64,000 bases of DNA from Gyrodactylus bullatarudis (GCA_012064415.1 SSNU01000040.1:62001-126000), one strand, 5' to 3'; positions 12,401-24,684 are shown, counted from the first letter of the stretch. Notes: generated from the letters alone by a model not told the origin. Made by a program: numbers and translations.

Positions 12401-15400
12401 CATTTAATTACTTTTATCATGTTATTGTTTGATTGCTTTCGATAAACTTGAACAGGTAGTTTTATCCAGTAGTTTTTTTCTTACCCCCTAAAATTATACT
12501 AACCTTTTTGTTATACCAATAAGACTCGTGCCAACAGCATCTTAAAGAAAATGATCAATATGGAATTATCTATCGTACTATATTCCAAATTGATGATGGA
12601 ATCGATAGGAAATCTATAAGCTCTTATAGCTGGCTCAAATATTTGGCCAAAGATTTAGTGAATGGTCAACATCGAGTTACACGAATGGTTTCATCTTCCC
12701 TTATGAGTTCACTCATTCGTATGCATGACAGTTGTTTCAAAACATTCAATGAGTCGGAACAAAAACATTCACCTCTTACGAATATTCTATCTGAAAATGC
12801 TATTGAGGTGAGTTAAAAACAATAGTTATTTAACTATATATTTCTGGATTATATTAATAATTTTTTTAAAAGAATATAATCGGACAAATTTTCGTCGACT
12901 TGAAATGTTTTATTGAGATCCAAAATGAAATTAATCAGTTGTCAAGGATGCCAAGTGATGCCTTTGAAATCAAAGATAAGTTATCCTTCTTGAAACAACA
13001 ACTCAAAGTTCGTATTTGTGAATTTCTCTACCGTATACAACTCCTCTTTCATTATGCCAAAACCAGAAAAGGCTCAGAGGTAAGTTCTAGTCCGCATGAT
13101 AATAATAATAATGATTATAATATTCCGATAATATTCTTTTAGACAATTGTTCGTTATGAATTGATAACAACAATTAAAGATCAATTCATAACTCCATTAC
13201 TAAGAACATGCTTTGATTGTTTGCTTAAAGAACTCTCTGAACTGTCTATATATCCCGAAGGATCTGATTTCAAATCCATTAGAAGCTGGCTCAAAGGAAA
13301 AATGCTCGATCAGTTTTATCTGGACGAATTACAAAAATACCCCACACTCTTATTGGCTATTGTCAAATTGTTCCAATTATTTTCAATACTCCTTCATTCA
13401 CTTGGATCCAAGCATAATACTCTCTACATCCAAATTCAATCTATGATAAGAGACATTTCTGATATCATCTTATTGAGAGATTTTGCTGAAAATGACTCGG
13501 AGAATTCTCGCTTGTCCACTGGGAACCTGGTCAGTAGCTCCATTTTAATGCATTTGACGAAATCTGGGAAAGAACTATCAAATTCTTATTTCAATGGATT
13601 ACTATTCTGTTACCTTGAATTTTCAAGATATTTATCTACAATTTTGCATCATATCTGTTGCTATAGGAAAATGAAGAATAAAATATCAGACCAATGTTCT
13701 GATGAAAATAATGATCCTGAATGGATAAATCACCACGAAATCCTCCAAAAGGCTCGTTCCCATTGCTTCGCACAAATAAAATCTACTGCAGATGCTTTAA
13801 ATTACGTAAACAATCTTGAATTGAACGTTGCAGTCAGTCAAAACGTTATCCTTTTCGAAAGACTTGAATTTCTGAGCTGTACTATTGATTTATTCTCCAC
13901 TAATATTACAACACTAAGTGCCTTTTCAAAGTTTAACGAAAACATTGAAACGAACAATTCCGATGAATGGCTTTTCTACGACGAAAAATCACTTAGACAA
14001 AATGATCACGCTATATCTCAAAGTCAAAATTCCTCTTTCTACAATTCGTTTGCAAGGATCGATAGTAAGTTGTCTCTCAATGAGTTTTTTTTGCCTAATT
14101 TCTCCATTTATTCTTTTAGAAAACGATTATTCATCTGAGAAAAAATCTCAACTTCCGTCTCAACGACTTTTGGATTTAGCTAATATTATTGATGTGATTT
14201 TAAAGTTGACAAAAAAATCAAAAATGATTCTACAATTGACTGAAAAGTATCTCAACTCCCACTTACCCGTTGTGAATATGCTTGCAAATAAAAATATCGA
14301 AGCACATATCAATATTTTAGACGTAAGTTTACCGACTTTGTTTAATATACACGAAAGTTTCCATTTCTCACTAGTTAAGGTCCAAGTTTTTATTCTTCAA
14401 ACTACTCACTAGAGTAACTATTTTCCTCTACAGAATTCAATAAGATCTTGGCATTTTTCAAATTTTTGAAAAGAAAATATCATTCCACATTATGGAATTT
14501 TAATCTCCCACGGGCATTATAACACGAAGAATTTTACCATGATTTCCTTTTCCATGACAAGATGTGATAAGTAGAAGCTCATAAAAATAACTAATACTGT
14601 ATTTAACAGATACATTCCTTGAATTGGTATTTCTATTAGGAAAATAGCAAATAAGATTACATTTATTTCAATTTTAAAGTATATGTTGGATTAAAAATTG
14701 AAATCAGAACAGCTACTAAAAGTACTGTCGATTTTCTAAACCCTATCATAGCTATGAAAGTTATTTGGAATTTTTTGATCTTCAACTTAATTAGATTGTT
14801 AGGCAAAAGTCTGAGAAATATTTCAAATACAAATGATATTCTAGAAGTTTACTTTATTGATTAATATTTTTTAAGGATAAAACTTTTGATCTGTTGAAAT
14901 TTTTCGCAAACCACCACGAATTTCAAAGCAATGTCTCTTCCTCGGACATACATCTTTTCACTACAGTTTCAAATCAGATAATAAATTTAACCCTTCTAAC
15001 GCAGAGTCAATCATCAAATGATTTATCGGGGAACATTCTACCCTTGAACTCTAAGAAGAGTCAACTTTTATTCGACGGAGATTTTAACCAGAATAATGCT
15101 ATTCAACCTTCCGATAGTCATTTCTGCTCATCTGATGATGATTTCTCCCTAAATGAATATCATTTCTCGAAATTGGCTTCTATAACGGTTAATAATCACA
15201 AGAGATTGTTCGGTCAAGGTTTATCATCTCTCAATCAACTATTATGGCTTCTTGTCCAGCAATCAGCAAACTGGCTTTCTAAATTTAGTTCCTTGCTTAA
15301 TAATGGCCGATTTAAATCACTGGATACTTTCAGAGCCTCAAAGATGTTCAAAGATGATGCACAAATTTTAGATTCCCTTATTTCTATTGTTGATGAGAAT

Positions 15401-15583
15401 TTTCTCAGTCATATTTCCAATCTACTGCTTAACGAATCAGATAAGAAGTCAATATCTGACCATATAATTCTCCACAATGAACAATTTCTTGCTGTCATGT
15501 TCAGTTCTCTTTCTAATCTGAAGAAAGACCTTGAAGTTATGAAGAGGGAAGTAAAAATTACAAAAGCTCAAAAATATTCCTGA
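6452..15583 (+). CDS. NUP205: nucleoporin NUP205 (inner ring scaffold)
   Basis: Sixteen exons join in frame to about 2504 residues: 6452-6589, 6619-7671, 7727-8398, 8480-8722, 8776-9485, 9540-10320, 10379-10727, 10781-11148, 11217-11450, 11505-12075, 12294-12365, 12524-12807, 12873-13079, 13143-14064, 14120-14322, 14876-15583. Similarity to metazoan NUP205 is clear in blocks: KxKTW-type N-terminal helix (SSNGKTWSMQ), LSLDYWWPES, LLRFLRQVGE, SWDHF, LLSCPIPPQLKAEY, and DAGVAGTPKTILHCCLDMI. The protein is an all-helical alpha-solenoid that builds the inner ring of the nuclear pore with NUP93/NUP155. The start at 6452 is chosen because an in-frame stop lies just upstream (6440) and the first exon aligns with the family N-terminus. 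It is longer than the human protein (about 2000 residues), mostly through Ser/Asn/Asp-rich loops. Exon 12294-12365 is only 72 nt. Introns run from 29 nt (first) to 553 nt (14323-14875). Confidence 0.93.
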
Positions 15584-15588
15584 ATAAA
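15583..15588 (+). terminator. poly(A) signal overlapping NUP205 stop
   Basis: The NUP205 stop codon TGA (15581-15583) shares its last base with AATAAA (15583-15588). If used, it leaves a 3' UTR of only a few tens of bases. The same stop/AATAAA overlap occurs in CCDC28. Confidence 0.5.
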
Positions 15589-16178
15589 ACAAGAATATCC
15601 TAAATTGTAAATTTCTTTAAAATTAGTGCATGAATAAATCGATATCTATTCGAACAATAATTCTTCTCTTTAATAATTCAATTATTCAAATTTAAGCATA
15701 AATTTATTCAAACTGTATTCAATTCTCATATAGTATTTTTCTTTTATATATTATAACTCAAGGAAGATTCTAGTATTATAATCTGCATAATGAGTTGGAA
15801 TCAAGTCTGGAAATCCATCTAGAGAGCAATCTGCCAAGTTAATGTATTTGATTAGCTTTCACGTACTCTCGTCTCGATAATCTCAATCTGGAAGAACCAA
15901 GGCTTATATTAATATCCATAGATGTTGAAAATAAATATCTCAGTGCATTGTATAGAAATTAAAATAGTAATGATTACTTAATCAACAATCCTGTACTATT
16001 ATCCCCAAGGCTTTAATAATAGAAAAATAATGAATACCCATAGGATGATACACCCGCATTCCTTGTTAGAATAATAATAATCATTATATTTATTCTGAAT
16101 TACTAATATATATGGGAAATTTTGTGCCACAGAATTCTCTGATTAGGTTATAAAAATACAAAAAAAATTAAGTTTTAA

Positions 16179-16911
16179 GGGAAATTTACACTTGAAATAA
16201 CATTTTTTTCATATACAGTATAACAGACCGATGCTTTTTTACACTTACAGTATGATTATTTATTTTATTTTCTTCATCAGTATCAAAAGATGAAATAATT
16301 TCAGAAACAGTATAATACACCAATATATCCTTTCACTTCCAGTATCAATGATAATGAAAATTTACTGACACAGTATCATTTCACGTTTTTTTTAATATTT
16401 TTTTTATCATAATACTAATATCTTTCCAATCTTAACTTGGCAATATTTTGCAATTTTAACATTAGTTATATTAACTCTAGCGTAACCAACTCAATAAAGT
16501 TTGAAGCCAATTTTTATTCGGTAGATTAAAAAAATTATATTCCTTTATTGTTCCACTACGAAAATTTTTTTGCTGCTTGAATTTCTCATTATGCATAAAG
16601 CTTTCTACGAAATTTCTTGATGTTAAAATTGCAAAATATTGCCAAGTTAAGATTGGAAAGATATTAGTATTATGATAAAAAAATATAAAAAAAACGTGAA
16701 ATGATACTGTGTCAGTAAATTTTCATTATCATTGATACTGGAAGTGAAAGGATATATTGGTGTATTATACTGTTTCTGAAATTATTTCATCTTTTGATAC
16801 TGATGAAGAAAATAAAATAAATAATCATACTGTAAGTGTAAAAAAGCATCGGTCTGTTATACTGTAAATGAAATAAACGAAAAAAATGTTATTGCAAGTG
16901 TAAATTTCCCT
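16179..16911. repeat. large inverted repeat with phased CAGTAT motifs
   Basis: The arm at about 16179-16460 is repeated almost exactly in inverted orientation at about 16622-16911 around a 161-bp unique centre. Both outer ends read GGGAAATTTACACTTG. Within the left arm the hexamer CAGTAT begins at 16216, 16248, 16278, 16308, 16340 and 16371, a spacing of 32, 30, 30, 32 and 31 bp; the sequence between motifs is unrelated. The right arm carries the mirror array as ATACTG. No protein is encoded. The form fits a non-autonomous DNA transposon with subterminal transposase-binding repeats, but a protein-binding array of another kind is possible. Confidence 0.8.
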
Positions 16912-17793
16912 ATTTTTAATTATCTAAGGATAAATAAATCATGCATGGCATCAGAGATAAGAATAATCAAAGCATTTGAGTCACAACTGTCAACTTGGTT
17001 ATTTCAAAAAATTTTATACCCGATTAATTAGTTTTGTTCTATAGGAAAATCTTACTCATTCTTAAATAACATCCCTTTGATTATGTAATACTGAATATTT
17101 TATTATTTTACTGTATATAAATCATTAGTGTGAATCATGAAAATCCTTTTTTGGAAATGCCCAAACCAAAAGAAATCTCGTATTTAAATTGAATTTGCTT
17201 TCAGCTTACGGCTTTGACAAGCGATACTAAAATTTTATCCATCTCTAATAAATAGGATATGTTAGATATTTTTGAAAAGCCATGAAAAATATCCTGAAGA
17301 AAATCTGATTTTCTTATTACAGTATTGGAAATTTTTTGATATTTCCCTATGCGTGTTAAGAGCTTGTAAAAGAATTACAATAACTTACTCCTTCTGTTAT
17401 ATTAATTCTATTGATGCAAATTGTAATGTTAAATGGATACAACTGTAAAGGACAGAATCTCCATGGGAAGTAGTAAAACTATTTATTCATCTAGTATGTT
17501 TTCCAATCACACTAAAACCTGAATACAAGAATTTTCACTCAACTTGAATTAAATTCAATCGAAAATAAATGCTGGAAATATTTTTTCTTCAAAAGTCCTT
17601 TATGTCCATTTTCCAATAATCTTGAATCTTCGTAACGCTATTAGTTTGGCAAATTTCTGGATAAAATAAAATTGAAGCCCGAAATTTGAATTTGCAATTG
17701 TGATATTTTTGACCGAATAATTTAATATTTACATAGTTAAACTTTTTAAATAATCTCGGCACCGAAAGGATTTAATAAATTAAATTTCAGGTG

Positions 17794-18090
17794 GAACCGT
17801 ATTTGTTGAGTGTTAAACTACAACTCCATTCATTTGTGTTTATTTCCAGTTTTTCAATGAATAAATAACTTGTCATTGTTCTATGAAGTAGGTCTGGTAT
17901 TAAATTTTGTCAAAAAATTTCCTAAAGTTGAGATTTTTTTATCAATCGAATCGATAAAATATTAAATTCTGATCAGAATGGTATCGTGGGTTGTTTTTCA
18001 AAGCTTAAAAGTTATTTTTTCTATTGAAAACCTGTGAATTCTATAGACAAATGAATGGAGGTGTAGTTTTACACTCAACAAATACGGTTC
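17794..18090. repeat. MITE-like element with 44-bp TIRs
   Basis: The segment 17794-17837, beginning GAACCGTATTTGTTGAGTGT, is found inverted at 18047-18090 with a few mismatches. The resulting element is about 297 bp and AT-rich inside. It has no coding capacity. Target duplication could not be decided by eye. Confidence 0.65.
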
Positions 18091-18359
18091 TCATCTGTAT
18101 CAGGCAAACATTAAACTATTTAAAACCCATTGATAATTATAATGTAAAACGAACAAATAATGAAAAAATTTGATTTTTGAATAAATTAAATCCATCGATA
18201 TAATTGGTAGGTTTTTTCCACCAATGAAATAAGCTTGCTGAATTATTTTTTATTTAATAAATTATTAAAATCTTTGGAAAGGATACATACATAATATTCT
18301 ATGCTTGGCCTCTTGATAATAAAATTATTTTCATGAAACATTCGTAATCTATTCAAACT

Positions 18360-21138
18360 ATGGATATAAAAATATTAATCCTACTACACGGTGAGTTTTC
18401 ATCCAACCTGTTCTAGTTTTCCGATTTGACATTTGTGACATTTGAAATTATTCTTAATAAATCTTGGCAACATTTTTCTGCATGCAGCAAGAGAGGGCTT
18501 TTTCGTATGTAGATTCGTATATGTGACATTCAGAAAATATGTATATTTTGAAAAAAATTAAAAACTAATATGTTCTTTTTCTGCTTCAAAGTATTTTTCA
18601 TGCAATTCCAAAGTTATCAGACATGTAATCCAGGTAATTATTCATCACCTGATTACCACACATGTCCAAAAAAGGTTTGTACTCAGAATATTGAGTGCTG
18701 GGAGAAAAAAGGAGTCCCTCAAAAATGTGTCTGCGATGAGACCTTGTGCTCTTCAGTTTGCGTTCCAGTCTCAGCTACATGTCCAGATCTCAAGCTTCCT
18801 AGAAATGGAAATATAAAAATTATTGATAACTTTGTTGGAAGTAGTGTTGAATTCATTTGTGACAATGGCTTCGCTCTCAAAGGATACGGTATTCTACACT
18901 GTCAGGCAAATAGACAATGGTCTCATCCACCTCCCCTGTGTCTAGATGAAGCTAATCGTTAGTAAACGTTTTACTCTATTTCTATTTATCATTGTACTAA
19001 TAGAATACTATATTGTATTACAAAATCTTGATATTATTTCCGCAGATATATATAATATAGACGAAAGAATTTAAGAGAAAATAAACTAAACTAATCATTC
19101 ACAGTACATATTTTCCAGGATGCTTTTCCCCGCCATACCTGAGAAATATGGAGCTTGAAAATGTTGGAACCAAAGAAGTAATAACTGATAAGGATGACTT
19201 TAAAGATGGAGATCAAATAATATTAAAATGTAAAAAAGGCTTTGGAACCGATTTTCAAATCGCGAATTGTACAGGAAATAAATGGAAATACTCTCCTATA
19301 ACTTGTCAAAGTAAATCATTGTTTAACTTGAGATAATAGCCTTAAAATTAGAGAAAAAGTAGAATTCTTGAAAATCTATAACTTGATTCATGCAACTTTG
19401 ATGTTTGTCAAATATCTCATCTCCATTTCTCCCTGAAGAAATACTTCAACAGAAGAAGAATTCTGTACGTAAGCAGGCACAATGTGTATTACACATACAA
19501 CTAAAGCATAAACAAGTTAATCACTTCAACTGAAACGTATAATAATCTACTTCTACTGTATACGCTTCATGAATTTATTACTGTAGTATATTCAGAGGGA
19601 GTAATTCAGCTATGCATGATTTGCATTTAAAGATTAATTTAACCATTTCTTCTTAGAAATCAAATGTGGATTACTAGCTGCTGTCAAGAATGGATACACA
19701 GAATATTTAGGAGATAAGAGTTATAATACAATTGCAAAACAAACATGCAATCGGGGTTATGAAACTCGCTGTTCAATTACTAATATCAATAATGTCATAC
19801 AAGAGACAGGTAATTCGGTATAATTTATGCTTGCAAAGCTTCAACAAACTGTGAATTTGTCTGTGACACTGACGGTAAATGGAAAGGACCAAAAACTATT
19901 TGTGAACGTTAGTTTTGATATTTTCAGTGGCTCGCTTAGATGAAAAAATTCTCTCTTTCCCTTCTAATCAGCTCTTAGATGTCCTCGAATCCAAGCCCCT
20001 AGAAATGGGACGATGATAATGCCAAGAGGAAACCTTGTCATTGGTTCTAAAGTCAAATTCAGTTGTGACCCTGGATTTTTCTTGGTAGGATCTGGGGAAA
20101 GAGTTTGCCTTGAGAATGGTGACTGGGATGGTCAAGAGACAGTGTGTCAAATAAGGGAATGTGACCAAGTCCCTTCCATAAAAAACGGACAACCAAACTC
20201 AACAGAAAAGAAATTCGGTACTGTAGTTGAATACACGTAATGTATTTATTTAAATTTTCTTCCAGATGTGACAAGAACTCGAACCCGTTAAATGGATTAA
20301 CTAAAATTAAATGCAGTCTCTACAATAATACAGTGAGATGGGAGCCTCAAGATATCCCGAGTTGTAACATAAATTGTGTCATCACTCAGAAAATTTCTGG
20401 AAAAATTATTAATGAAAATCCTGAGAACGTATATGCACACCTATCGACGTTAAAAGTTAAATGCAAAACTGGATATGAAATAGACAGTACAATAGTTACA
20501 CCTTTAACGGATCCCGAATTGAAAAAAATCAAAGATCCAATTTGCATTAATGGAGTTTGGAGTAAGAACATCGCATGTGTTCCATGTAAGAAATCGATTT
20601 AGTTAATATTCTCAGCTTCATGTAAAACAAGACCTAAACAGTACCCCAATACAACAGTAAAATTTTTCAGTCGAAAACATGGCTCTGTGGCAAGATATGT
20701 TTGTAATGACGGTTTTAAAATTAAATCAAATTTCTCAGAAAAAGATAAAGTCAACTTAAACACGGTAAGATGCAATGAAGGAAAATGGATTGGAAACCCT
20801 CCCGAGTGTGAGCCGAGTAAGCTTTATTGCAATACATTGAGAATATCTGTAATTTTTAATTAATTTAAGTTATTTGTGAAAAGCCAAAGATGCTGCCCGG
20901 CATTAATATTCAGTACAAGGGACTCTATCAGATTGATGATAAATCTTACAAAATATCTAATGGGGAGAAAATAATTTTCAAGTGCATAAATCAATCAAAA
21001 TACCGCCTTATTGGGCCTAGGATAGCTATTTGTATGAATGGACAGTGGATCCCAAGAGAGAAACCTCAATGTGATTTAATAAGTCATGACATTTTTCCCT
21101 GGGAGATTTTGTACAAGAAGAATACTCTTCTAAATTAA
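18360..21138 (+). CDS. secreted multi-sushi (CCP) domain protein
   Basis: Nine exons join to about 621 residues: 18360-18390, 18592-18957, 19119-19310, 19657-19809, 19839-19907, 19972-20236, 20266-20585, 20616-20816, 20870-21138. A short first exon plus the second makes a signal peptide (MDIKILILLHVFFMQFQS). A Cys-rich segment of about 50 residues follows, then around eight sushi/CCP-like modules recognised by repeated four-Cys patterns with NG/GF and W..P.C (for example CPDLKLPRNG..., KGFGTDF...KWKYSPITC, CPRIQAPRNG...GDWDGQETVC, CEKPKMLPG...GQWIPREKPQC). Introns of 29, 29 and 30 nt (19810-19838, 20237-20265, 20586-20615) are needed to keep the frame. No transmembrane segment was seen, so it is probably secreted. 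CCP chains mediate protein-protein contacts in complement-like and adhesion proteins; the partner here is unknown. Confidence 0.85.
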
Positions 21139-21611
21139 TGCATTTCCATACATACACTATATGAAAAAAATTAAATGAGATGATATGTTAAATAAAAAAT
21201 AAAATAGTAACCACACTCTATAAAGAGAAATTTTTACCACCAAATAAATTCTGTTATTGGGAATAATAGCAATTGAATTTCTATTAACTTTTTAGAACAT
21301 TCCTAACTTTCTGTTGTCAATCATCATTCAAAGCTTAACATTATGACTCATATTATTCGCCCAAATATTTCATTACATTGATTAGATGCTTTAGGTGTAT
21401 TAATATTATTCTATTAAGAGGAGCACTAACGCCCATGAATAATTACTATAATTTTCATTTACTTTTATTCAGAGTCGATATTATTCAATAAATACGTCAA
21501 TATAATAGAAGATTTCGAGTTGTATCACGAAATACGCTCATACCAAAAAAGGTCTTGATCAATTTTAAATTCGAATTGTAAATTATTAATATATCGGCTA
21601 ATATATATATA

Positions 21612-22094
21612 ACGTGTAATGTAGAAACTAAAAACAGTGTATATGTTGTGACGAATTTGGATAATTTGCCGATTATGCATAATCTGCAAGTTTTCCTGCA
21701 AGCCCCCACGCCAAAAAGGAATCTGTCGGTTTCCCCCAAGCAACCAAAGGGAAGAGGAAAGCATAGAAGAAGAGTACCATCCGGTGTCCAGACAATAGAT
21801 GCATTCCTCACTGCCCCTAAGAGATGAACACACTCTACTCCCATTTGTCAGAACTAGTTGAATGATTGCTATTGGCCTTAATTATTATGTTCTCTAAATG
21901 TATGTAAATATATTAAGTCGGTGTTTGGTCTGAAGAGAACCGACGAAAATAAAGCTTTATTCACCAATCAACTTTCGTTCGTTCTTATAACTAGCATGAC
22001 TTCTAGTCAGAAACCTCCAAATATTTTCGAGGAAATAAGGCAACTTATGTCCGATATATGTTACGTGTAATGTAGAAACTAAAAACAGTGTATA
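21612..22094 (+). mobile_element. LTR-retrotransposon fragment between 32-bp direct repeats
   Basis: The 32 bp at 21612-21643 recurs exactly at 22063-22094. Between them is a higher-GC segment that looks like an LTR: it starts near TGTTGTGACGAA (about 21645), carries AATAAA near 21948 and ends near a CTTATAACTAGCA sequence (about 22000). It is followed at once by a short ATG frame (MTSSQKPPNIFEEIRQL, about 22000-22070) resembling a gag start, which is cut off at the downstream direct repeat. Minus-strand open frames at 21497-21844 are antisense to this LTR and are not genes. The element class is not determined. Confidence 0.45.
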
Positions 22095-23179
22095 CACTGA
22101 GCGAACATCATATGATCATCATATCTATCACTCTTATCTAGAATGAAGAAAACTCTGATAATTATATATAAAACTCTCGTCTGATAAAAAGCAAGGGATC
22201 ATGCATAGGCTGCATTGCATACCAACCTTAAATAGGGGGTCATGAAAAATTCTAAATAGAACTAAAGAACTCTTAATTTAACCTTTATTTTTTGAAAAAT
22301 TCCTTGTACAACTTATAACAGTTGATTAGATAAGGATACATTTGGAGATTAATTGAGAAAAATGACAAGATTTCTCATTCGATAGTTTTATCTAATCACA
22401 ACTACACTTTAATTAGAATTAGAAAAATTAGTAGCTCTTAGTCAATCAGAAAAACACTGTACGGAATCCTTGATAATAGTTTTCCCACAGAATAACGGTT
22501 ATTAATTAGTCTGATAATAAACAAGGATTTTCAATAGAACTTCCTGCCTTTAAACTGAATTTTTTGAGAACACTTGACGTTTCTCAAACGTTTCTCATGA
22601 AATTCACTTCAAAACTCAAGTAGATCATAAATCAATAAAGTACTGATATTTATAAATATGCTAAAATATATTTCTTCCGGATTCTTTTAGTAAAATTACT
22701 TAATAAAACAAACCGTTAGATTCTTAACTAATTATTAATTAGTAATTAAAGTTGATAAATAGCGTATGATATTGCAGCTTCTTTTTTGAGTGGTGGAATG
22801 AGCTTCTTTAAATGATGAATATCAATCCCTTGATATGATATGATATATAGTAAATATTATCTACTTTAGGCTTTTGATAAAACTGCCAGTTTTTTATTGT
22901 CTACTCGTCTAAAGTAATGAAACCGACTGTAATTTTTTTATTACGTTAGTTATCGGTTCAGAGGTTAGGTAGTATTTTCCTGCACACTGAGATAAAGGCC
23001 GAAGATAAGCTAGATTCTCATTTAATTTCACTGGTTTTATGTAGAACAATGGGTGTGGATTATAGACATTGGAGAACTGCTTTCCAAATTAAAAAGCATA
23101 TATATTGAGAAATATTACAAATAATGAAAAAATAACTATCTTACAGTAGCTTTAGTTCAATCCCATACTATACTATAGT

Positions 23180-23300
23180 TTCACCCTTATCGGGGATCTT
23201 CAGCAAGCCTTACGCCTGCTCCGAATCGAGGTATTGGGCCAGGTTTAGCTCGCTGCGCAAGCACTCAACCATTTAGTCCGACCCACGTTATCTCTGTTTG
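23180..23300. other. GC-rich patch, unidentified
   Basis: About 120 bp clearly GC-richer than its surroundings, containing a GGGATCTTCAGCAAGCC stretch and a CCTGCTCCGAATCGAGG stretch. It has no open frame of note and is not tRNA-shaped. It could be the end of an old LINE/SINE or another structured element. Confidence 0.3.
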
Positions 23301-23359
23301 TGTGAGATTTTTTCATCCTAACTACTTACACTAAGCTTATTTATTCAACATCGAGCTTT

Positions 23360-23443
23360 GCTAGACTCTAATGAGTCTTCTGCTTGTTTTCAACTAGAGC
23401 TACTGTAAGATAAATATAAGCAGAAGTCTTATTAGAGACTAGC
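23360..23443. repeat. hairpin, about 28-bp arms
   Basis: The arm at 23360-23387 (GCTAGACTCTAATGAGTCTT...) pairs with 23416-23443 with about four mismatches across a 28-nt loop. It could be a microRNA-like precursor or a small foldback repeat. There is no evidence for transcription in the sequence itself. Confidence 0.45.
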
Positions 23444-24268
23444 ATCCCCTTGGCAGTTCTAGATAAGGCTAATAGGAGCATTATTCAGGATTGTTTGATA
23501 TTGAAAAAATTAAATTAAATTAGTTTTAATTCCTTTCTTATGCAAATCATGATGAAATGGCCCCGATACAATTTTAACTTCCCTTTCTAACCGCACACTT
23601 ATACTGAAAAGGATTTTGAGTTTTGATTCATCCGCAGAGAGACCCGTTGGAACCGCTTAATGTTATTACAGACCTTTTGCATACAAGTGATGTTGGGCGA
23701 AACTATAATTTTAGTTTTTTATTATTTTTGGCCTCGGATTCTTTATTATTCCTTCTTCAATAAATCGAGTTACTGTTATAATTTATTATATTAAAGAGTG
23801 GTTAGTTTAATTTTTAAATTTCACGTCGTTATAGGTTTCCACTTTAAAGGGTAACTTCGAGTCACTGACTTATTATCTTATAATTATCTCATAATTATGA
23901 ATAAGCTCTAGACTCTAAAGTATGATCGAATAATATTAAAATCATACAAAATATTCTTATTCTGAATTTATCACGATTAAACTTGATTTTTTTCACATAC
24001 TACACGATACGAACAAACACGTAAGTACACATAATAGATCAGTTCCTTTCTCAATCTCAAGAATTAGATTTTAAATTTCTACTGTGTTCGCATCACGAAA
24101 TTTGGATATCCTAAACTTGAATCAATACTGATCTCATATTTTGAACTCACGAGTAATCATTTAACTATGATTTATTTATTTTAATACAAATTTCTTCTTA
24201 CTGATATTGTAACGAGAACTAAAAGTTTTTTCAAGTTAAAAAAACCCTTAATAAATAAACAATAAAAT

Positions 24269-24684
24269 TGTTGTATCGGTGCCTAAACCTAGTGTTTAAA
24301 ACAAATGGCATAAAGATATCCAGCCTGAAAAGGGTCCGACAATCGACTCTATGGCCTTCAAGATCTCAAGTAACATCTGGACAGACCAAAATGGCCGAAC
24401 AGCCCATGTCAGCGATGTGCAGCTGCGGCCCGCTGCGGACAGCAGACCCGTGGGCACGTTAAACCAGGCGGAGGGGGATGTATCTCAAAGCTCTGGAGAT
24501 GAAAATGCTCGGAGCTTACTAGCAGTTCAGGGTGCATCTGTTCCTCAGGAAATTCGAAAGTCAGAAAGAATCAAGCATGAACCGGCCTACCTAGGAGACT
24601 ACGTAAGAAGTTAAGAAACCCTGGAAGGGGAAGTGTTGTATCGGTGCCTAAACCTAGTGTTTAAAACAAATGGCATAAAGATAT
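24269..24684 (+). mobile_element. 3' remnant of an LTR retrotransposon
   Basis: A 51-bp segment starting TGTTGTATCGG occurs at 24269-24319 and exactly again at 24634-24684. Immediately before the second copy is a purine run GGAAGGGGAAG (24623-24633), as expected for a polypurine tract ahead of a 3' LTR. The open frame 24351-24614 ends in RKSERIKHEPAYLGDYV, the type of C-terminus seen after integrase in Ty3/gypsy- or copia-like Pol proteins. The reading is therefore: LTR start, internally deleted pol end, PPT, 3' LTR start. The full LTR end downstream is not clear. Base composition is richer in GC than the host DNA. Confidence 0.65.

Larger units (their letters stand above)
15584..18359. other. 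intergenic, repeat-bearing
   Basis: A 2.8-kb stretch without supportable genes. It contains the large inverted repeat at 16179-16911 and the MITE-like element at 17794-18090. The remainder is AT-rich with no open frame worth reporting. Confidence 0.6.

Noticed and set aside
16216..16376. CRISPR-like array (short repeat with about 25-bp unique spacers)
   Set aside because: The repeated unit is just six bases, the whole array is mirrored in an inverted arm, the DNA is eukaryotic and no cas-like gene is present.
21497..21844. Minus-strand 115- and 102-codon frames
   Set aside because: Both lie antisense to an LTR-like segment with AATAAA and a gag-like start on the plus strand, and overlap each other in different frames.
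23180..23300. tRNA or rRNA gene in the GC-rich patch
   Set aside because: No cloverleaf arms with an acceptor pairing or TTCGAATC-type B box in the right spacing, and no rRNA sequence that I recognise.
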